Shown here one piece after another: positions 59,876 through 64,000 of a stretch of DNA of 64,000 bases; within the stretch, counting starts at the first letter, position 1; each line of letters starts with the position of its first letter. Location of the stretch: contig DASWMJ010000030.1 in assembly GCA_036399775.1 (NCBI GenBank), positions 62,001 through 126,000 of the forward strand. Direction: 5' to 3'. Position numbers and translations under genes: made by a program. Below the pieces are notes generated by a model. It was not told the origin of the DNA. It did not search any database and saw only the letters and a program-made list of their open reading frames with translations. The DNA is from JADMIH01 sp036399775 (GTDB taxonomy: Bacteria; Chloroflexota; Chloroflexia; QHBQ01; JADMIH01).

Positions 59876-60331
59876 ATGGATAGCGATGCGACCAGCCTGG
59901 ACAACGCAATGGCTGTCCTGCGCCGACATCTGGGTGAGCAACTGGCAGGCCCAAGTCAACGCGGCGAAGATCAGATGCGGTACACGTTGAAACAAGAGCT
60001 GGGCCTGGACGAACGCTCAGCGATGCAAATAATCAAGAATCTGCGCGAAAGCGGCCAACTGATGTACGTGGGCGGCACAGACGCCGGAACGGACACCGGC
60101 ACCGCAGAGGGCACCAGCGATACAGGCCCGGTGATCAGCATGCCGAACACGCAGAGCGCCGACGGTGGCGCACCGCTCATCACTACCGCGTCTCCTGCTA
60201 TGGTCATGGGTATCGTGAATGACCCGAATGCCGGTGTGGAACGCGTCGTTGAAGAAGATACCCGCATGCCGACAAACAGGGAGCCTGGCGAGGCACAGGG
60301 CGGCAACGCCGGTTACTGGCGCATCGGTTAA
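59876..60331 (+). CDS. Small acidic protein of unknown function
   Basis: ATG 59876 follows AAGGAGACAACC, a strong ribosome site; 151 residues. The first ~65 residues (TSLDNAMAVLRRHLGEQLAG, then YTLKQELGLDERSAMQIIKN) look like a compact helical domain, possibly winged-helix-like. The remainder is a low-complexity Gly/Thr/Asp/Pro-rich tail with no motif. There is no signal peptide or membrane helix. It precedes the sugar ABC genes by 318 bases, so it may be separate. I do not recognise the family. Confidence 0.6.
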   Translation: MDSDATSLDNAMAVLRRHLGEQLAGPSQRGEDQMRYTLKQELGLDERSAMQIIKNLRESGQLMYVGGTDAGTDTGTAEGTSDTGPVISMPNTQSADGGAPLITTASPAMVMGIVNDPNAGVERVVEEDTRMPTNREPGEAQGGNAGYWRIG

Positions 60332-60649
60332 CCGGCCAGGCAGCGTCCCAAGTTGGTGCTTAGCACAGGTTGCTCATCTGAGGGCATGGAGTCTGCTGTT
60401 ACCTATTTCGACGATTGTCTAACGCGGCCAACCCGTGAAAGGAGGGATGTGCAAGCGGCTATTGAACGTACTTGCTCTTGAAAATAGGAATCAGTAACCA
60501 GGGGCTAGGAGTAGAGCCTGATGCTATTTTCACGCGCCAGGGTGGCCCTGAAGGTTATGTTTACTCAGATAGCCAAACTGTCTTAGTAATATGCAGCGCG
60601 AGCCGCTAGTCCTGCGACTTAGCGTAAGGAACCAAGGAGGAAAGCTACA
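60332..60649 (+). other. Leader region of the sugar ABC operon
   Basis: No gene is supported. A 16-codon frame at 60447 abuts its Shine-Dalgarno too closely to be trusted. TAATAT near 60594 could be a -10 but lacks a good -35. The solute-binding protein has an AAGGAGGAAAG site just before its ATG. Confidence 0.5.
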
Positions 60650-62080
60650 ATGAGAAAATCTATGAAAGCGACGTTCCCGGTTTCTCTGCTTATTATCTGC
60701 TCGATGTTGCTGAGCGCCTGCGGTGAAAGCAGCCCGGCAGCCGCCCCCACCAACACCACCGGAGTGGCAGCCCCGACCGAAGTAGTGGCGGTACCTACCG
60801 ACACTGTAGCGGCCATGCCGCAAGAGGATGCGACTGAGACCACCGGCACCAGTGGCATGTCCAAGTTCGATCCGGCCACTTACAAGAAGAATGAAATCGA
60901 GGCCGGCGCTACCCTGCGCGTTTCAAGCTGGGGCGATACCTCCGAGCAGGGAGTGAACAACGCCGCGCTGGACCGCTTCAAGCAGGTTTATCCCGACGTC
61001 AAGATCACCTATGAGCCTGTACCGACCGACTACCAGACGAAGCTGCTCGCCCAAATTTCGGGCGGCTCCCAGCCTGACGTCTTCTATGTTGATCCGGGCC
61101 TGGCCTTCCAGCTCATCCCCAACGGCGTACTGTTGGACCTGACGCCTGCCCTGACTGAGGTAGGGCGCAGCAAGGACGACTATTTCGAGTCCATCATGAA
61201 TACCTTCGTCGGCAAGGACGGCAAGGTATACGGCGTACCCAAGGACTTCGGCTCGCTGGCGATCTTCTACAATACAGAACTGGTTAAAAGCCCGCCTAAG
61301 GCAGGCTGGACCCAGGAAGAATTCGCTGCCTTCGTCAAGGAGAACAACTCAGGTACCGGCCAGGCCCAGGTCTTCGGCTTCTCTGCCGATCCCGACTTCG
61401 AGCGTTGGGGCGCGTTCGCGCTGGCTAACGGTGCCAAGATTATCGACAATAACAAGTGTGCCATGAACAGCGAAGCCGGTGTTTCGACGCTGGAATGGTG
61501 GTATGGCCTGTACAAGGATGGGGCCGCCACGATCCCAGCCGACGTCGGAGCGGGCTGGTCGGGCGAAGCTTTCGCCAAGAAGCGCGTAGCCAGCGCGCCG
61601 CAGGGCGGTTGGATGATCCCCTTCCTGGACGATCCGAAGGCCGCCTTTGGCGTCAAGTACGACGCGGTACCATTGCCTGTCGGTAAGGACGGCGGCAAGG
61701 CCGATCTGCTCTTCTTCAACGCCTGGGGTGCCTCTGCCAAGTCCAAGTACCCGAAAGCGGCGGCGGCGCTTGCACTATTCCTGGGCAGCCGCGAGAACGA
61801 AGGCGCTATCTTGCAGACCGGCTTCGCGCTCCCCGCGCTGAAGGGCTTTGAGAACGATCCCTACTTCCAGGGGGGCGGAGTGCAGAACAAGATATCCAAG
61901 CTGATCTACGAGACGGCCAGTTACGGTACGCCTTCCTACTTCGGCGGGATCAACGACCCGAAGATAAAGAAGGCGTTCAAGGACGCTACTGAGCGCGTAT
62001 ACGCCAAGCAGCAGACGCCCAAGGAGGCTCTCGACCAGGCCTGCCAGGAAGTCGATCCTCTATTGGCTGCCGGCCAGTAA
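60650..62080 (+). CDS. Sugar ABC transporter solute-binding lipoprotein
   Basis: A 476-residue lipoprotein: signal MRKSMKATFPVSLLIICSML with lipobox LSAC (Cys24), a Thr/Ala/Pro-rich linker (about 25-75), then a family 1 (MalE-like) extracellular binding domain: LRVSSWGDTSEQGVNNAALD, KITYEPVPTDYQTKLLAQIS, SQPDVFYVDPG, VYGVPKDFGSLAIFYNTEL. It captures an oligosaccharide or a related solute outside the membrane and hands it to the two permeases that follow. No ATPase gene is in the window, as is common when a shared MsiK/MalK-type ATPase is used or when the gene lies beyond the right edge. A heptad hairpin follows the stop. Confidence 0.92.
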   Translation: MRKSMKATFPVSLLIICSMLLSACGESSPAAAPTNTTGVAAPTEVVAVPTDTVAAMPQEDATETTGTSGMSKFDPATYKKNEIEAGATLRVSSWGDTSEQGVNNAALDRFKQVYPDVKITYEPVPTDYQTKLLAQISGGSQPDVFYVDPGLAFQLIPNGVLLDLTPALTEVGRSKDDYFESIMNTFVGKDGKVYGVPKDFGSLAIFYNTELVKSPPKAGWTQEEFAAFVKENNSGTGQAQVFGFSADPDFERWGAFALANGAKIIDNNKCAMNSEAGVSTLEWWYGLYKDGAATIPADVGAGWSGEAFAKKRVASAPQGGWMIPFLDDPKAAFGVKYDAVPLPVGKDGGKADLLFFNAWGASAKSKYPKAAAALALFLGSRENEGAILQTGFALPALKGFENDPYFQGGGVQNKISKLIYETASYGTPSYFGGINDPKIKKAFKDATERVYAKQQTPKEALDQACQEVDPLLAAGQ

Positions 62081-62088
62081 TCTCACCA

Positions 62089-62154
62089 ATTACGAATTAC
62101 GAATTACGAATTACGCTTCCTACAACGTGTAATTTGTAATTCGTAATTCGTAAT
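62089..62154. repeat. Heptad hairpin (ATTACGA / TCGTAAT) in the ABC operon
   Basis: Left arm ATTACGA x3 and ATTACGC (62089-62116); short centre; right arm GTGTAAT, TTGTAAT, TCGTAAT, TCGTAAT (62127-62154). The transcript would form a hairpin between the binding-protein and permease genes, a position where such structures often raise the level of the binding protein. The same word lies inside the first NRPS adenylation domain. Confidence 0.92.
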
Positions 62155-62176
62155 TACGAAGAAGGGGAGGGATATT

Positions 62177-63112
62177 ATGGCTACACAGGTGCAGGCCGGC
62201 CCGGCCCCGCGCTCGTCCGGGATGAACCGTAAGCGTCAAGAGGCCCTGACGGGTTATCTCTTTGTCTCGCCCTGGATCATCTCGGCGATTGTCTTCACCT
62301 TCGGGGCTATGCTGTACGTCTTCTACCTGAGCTTCACCGATCTGCAACTGCTGAACGAACCCAAGCTGATCGGTTTAGACAATTACACCAGGGTCCTGGG
62401 CAACAAGTTATTCCACACTGCGGTCATCAACACAGTTCTCTACGCAGGCGTGGTGACGTTCTGCCAGACCTGGCTGGCGCTGATCCTGGCGGTGGCGCTC
62501 AATGCTAAGATCGCCGGGAAGCAATTTTTCCGCAGCGCCTGGTACCTCCCAAGTGTTACCTCCTCGGTGGTAATTTCGCTGATCTTTGTCTGGATATTCC
62601 AGAAAGAGGGCATACTGAACTACCTCCTCAGCACGCTATTCGGCTGGACCGGCTTCCAACCTGTAGCCTGGCTTACCGATGCGAGCGCCCACACGGCACT
62701 GCCCGCGCTGATGATGTTGAACATCCTGACGACAGCGCCTACGTTTATGCTCTACTTCCTGGCGGCGCTGCAAGACATCCCGGAGGAGGTCTACGAGGCG
62801 GCAAGTCTCGACGGCTCCACGGGCGCTCATCGCTTCTTCAGGATCACGGTGCCCATGCTGCGGCCTATAATCTTCCTGGTGGTGGTGCTGGGCACTATCG
62901 GCACGCTGCAAATCTTCGACCAGGCGCTCATCATGACAAATGGCGGGCCGCTCAACCAGACGACGACGATCAACCTGCTGATTTACCGCTCTGCCTTTAC
63001 CGACTACAGCTTCGCTTATGCCGCAGCCATGTCGGGCATCTTGTTCGTGCTGATTATCACGCTCTACCTGGTGCAGCAACGCTTCCTGGGCGGGAGCAAC
63101 ACGGAACGCTGA
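62177..63112 (+). CDS. Sugar ABC permease, MalF type
   Basis: A 311-residue permease with about six membrane helices. ATG 62177 follows GGGGAGGGATATT. Conserved EAA loop: EEVYEAASLDGSTGAHRFFR, which contacts the ATPase. LTGYLFVSPWIISAIVFTFG at the start of helix 1 is typical of CUT1-family sugar permeases. It pairs with the MalG-type protein encoded 29 bases downstream. The heptad hairpin lies between it and the binding-protein gene. Confidence 0.93.
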   Translation: MATQVQAGPAPRSSGMNRKRQEALTGYLFVSPWIISAIVFTFGAMLYVFYLSFTDLQLLNEPKLIGLDNYTRVLGNKLFHTAVINTVLYAGVVTFCQTWLALILAVALNAKIAGKQFFRSAWYLPSVTSSVVISLIFVWIFQKEGILNYLLSTLFGWTGFQPVAWLTDASAHTALPALMMLNILTTAPTFMLYFLAALQDIPEEVYEAASLDGSTGAHRFFRITVPMLRPIIFLVVVLGTIGTLQIFDQALIMTNGGPLNQTTTINLLIYRSAFTDYSFAYAAAMSGILFVLIITLYLVQQRFLGGSNTER

Positions 63113-63141
63113 TCCGTCTGAGATTTAGAGGGAGGCTAGCT

Positions 63142-64000
63142 ATGGCGACCACAATCACAGCGCAACGTGCGGAGGCCGTGGTTCCCGCCAACAAGACGGG
63201 AGATTTAGATAAGGGACCGAACTACTACATCATACTGGTCATCCGCTATATCGTGCTGATCCTGGTAACTATATTCTTAATCGGCCCATTCGTTATGGCG
63301 CTGCTCGGCTCCTTCAAGAGCACGCAGGAAGTGCTGGCATGGCCGCCAACCTTTCTGCCTGAGGTATGGCGGACGGCGAACTACGCGGACGTCTGGAATG
63401 CGCTGGCGGACGCGAACGGGAACTCTTACTTCCCGCGTTGGATCCTGAACAGCCTGATCCTGGGGACCACGGTCACGGTCGCCCATCTCTTCTTCTGCTC
63501 GGTGGCCGGCTTCGCCTTCGCCCGCCTGAACTTCCCGGCCAAGGGCTTCATCTTCGCGGCTATGCTATCCACGCTGATGATCCCAGGCATGGTGCTGATA
63601 ATCCCCCAGTACCAGATCCTCAACGCTCTGCACCTGGTCAACACGTATGGGGCGATTATCCTTCCAAACTTGACCGCCGCAGGCATGATATTCCTGCTCA
63701 CCCAGTTTTTCCGGGCTGTTCCGAAAGAGCTAGACGAGGCAGCCTATATTGACGGGGCGAGCATCTTCACGACCTTCTGGCGGGTGGTTCTGCCCCTGGC
63801 CAAGCCCGCGCTGATAACTATGGCGCTGCTCAGCTTCCAGGGGATGTGGAACAACTTCCTCAGCCCACTGGTGCTGCTCAATACGCCGGAGATGTATCCT
63901 CTAACGGTCGGATTGAGCTTTCTGAAGGGCCAGTACGGCACGTTCTATAACGTGGTGCTGGCAGGCTCTATGTTCAACACCCTGCCGATGGTGCTGCTGT
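63142..64000 (+). CDS. Sugar ABC permease, MalG type, cut at right edge
   Basis: ATG 63142 has AGAGGGAGG upstream. At least 286 residues are visible and the frame is still open at the end of the window. Helix 1 is near VLILVTIFLIGPFVMALLGS, and the EAA loop reads ELDEAAYIDGASIFTTFWRV. It matches CUT1 MalG-type permeases, which normally run to 275-300 residues, so only a few residues are missing. Together with the preceding MalF-like subunit it forms the membrane channel for the solute bound by the lipoprotein at 60650. Confidence 0.93.
   Translation, partial: MATTITAQRAEAVVPANKTGDLDKGPNYYIILVIRYIVLILVTIFLIGPFVMALLGSFKSTQEVLAWPPTFLPEVWRTANYADVWNALADANGNSYFPRWILNSLILGTTVTVAHLFFCSVAGFAFARLNFPAKGFIFAAMLSTLMIPGMVLIIPQYQILNALHLVNTYGAIILPNLTAAGMIFLLTQFFRAVPKELDEAAYIDGASIFTTFWRVVLPLAKPALITMALLSFQGMWNNFLSPLVLLNTPEMYPLTVGLSFLKGQYGTFYNVVLAGSMFNTLPMVLL

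Noticed and set aside
60447..60497. Possible 16-codon leader peptide before the sugar ABC genes
   Set aside because: GGAGGG sits almost directly on the ATG, too close for initiation, and there is no attenuator-like structure.

Overview
The window looks like a chromosomal segment of a moderately GC-rich bacterium, most likely a member of the Chloroflexota. This rests on the mix of genes: an SLH-domain secreted protein, a LysM/YkuD transpeptidase, XRE-TPR regulators and MalEFG-like sugar ABC genes. ATA (Ile) and AGG (Arg) codons are frequent. The phylum is an inference from gene style, not from a marker phylogeny.

Layout. 1-9.9 kb: a DUF1835 protein cut by the left edge, a secreted GH5/GH39-like glycosidase, an XRE-TPR regulator, an operon of lipoprotein, atypical NRAMP-family transporter and two PRC-barrel-like proteins, a decayed-looking SDR gene, and a four-LysM L,D-transpeptidase. 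10.7-16.6 kb: the conserved origin-type block rpmH-rnpA-yidD-yidC-jag-(pfkB)-mnmE, without dnaA. 16.7-24.5 kb: a TPR protein, a YCII-like protein, a secreted protein made of 18-residue DSVNWS repeats, a nitroreductase with a triple-PAS histidine kinase, hairpin repeats, and a beta-propeller/SLH protein.

24.9-51.2 kb: a complete nonribosomal peptide cluster. Four synthetases carry five modules (C-A-T-C-A-T, C-A-T, C-A-T, C-A-T-R). They are followed by an MbtH protein, an O-methyltransferase, a type II thioesterase, an Sfp-type phosphopantetheinyl transferase, a P450 and an MFS exporter. A convergent panD sits at the end. The specificity-pocket residues I read suggest Ala - Val-like - Gly - beta-Ala - X, released reductively as an aldehyde or alcohol. 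PanD makes beta-alanine, which fits the fourth module.

51.3-56.9 kb: a putative restriction-modification operon (two N6-methyltransferase-type proteins, a small protein, and a GIY-YIG/T5orf172-helicase fusion) behind a palindromic promoter and next to tRNA-Leu(CAA). 57-59.6 kb: an ABC-2 exporter (ATPase and two permeases). 59.9-64 kb: a small unknown protein and a sugar ABC transporter (binding protein, MalF-like, MalG-like), the last cut by the right edge.

The most unusual signal runs across these regions. Seven-base tandem repeats (for example GAGTACC, GAGTGCT, ATTACGA, AAAATCT, GCGTATT, GTCAGTG), often followed by their own reverse complement, fill many intergenic gaps. The same heptad arrays also sit in frame, in the same surface-loop position, in all five NRPS adenylation domains. 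There they encode peptides of the STEYRVP type.
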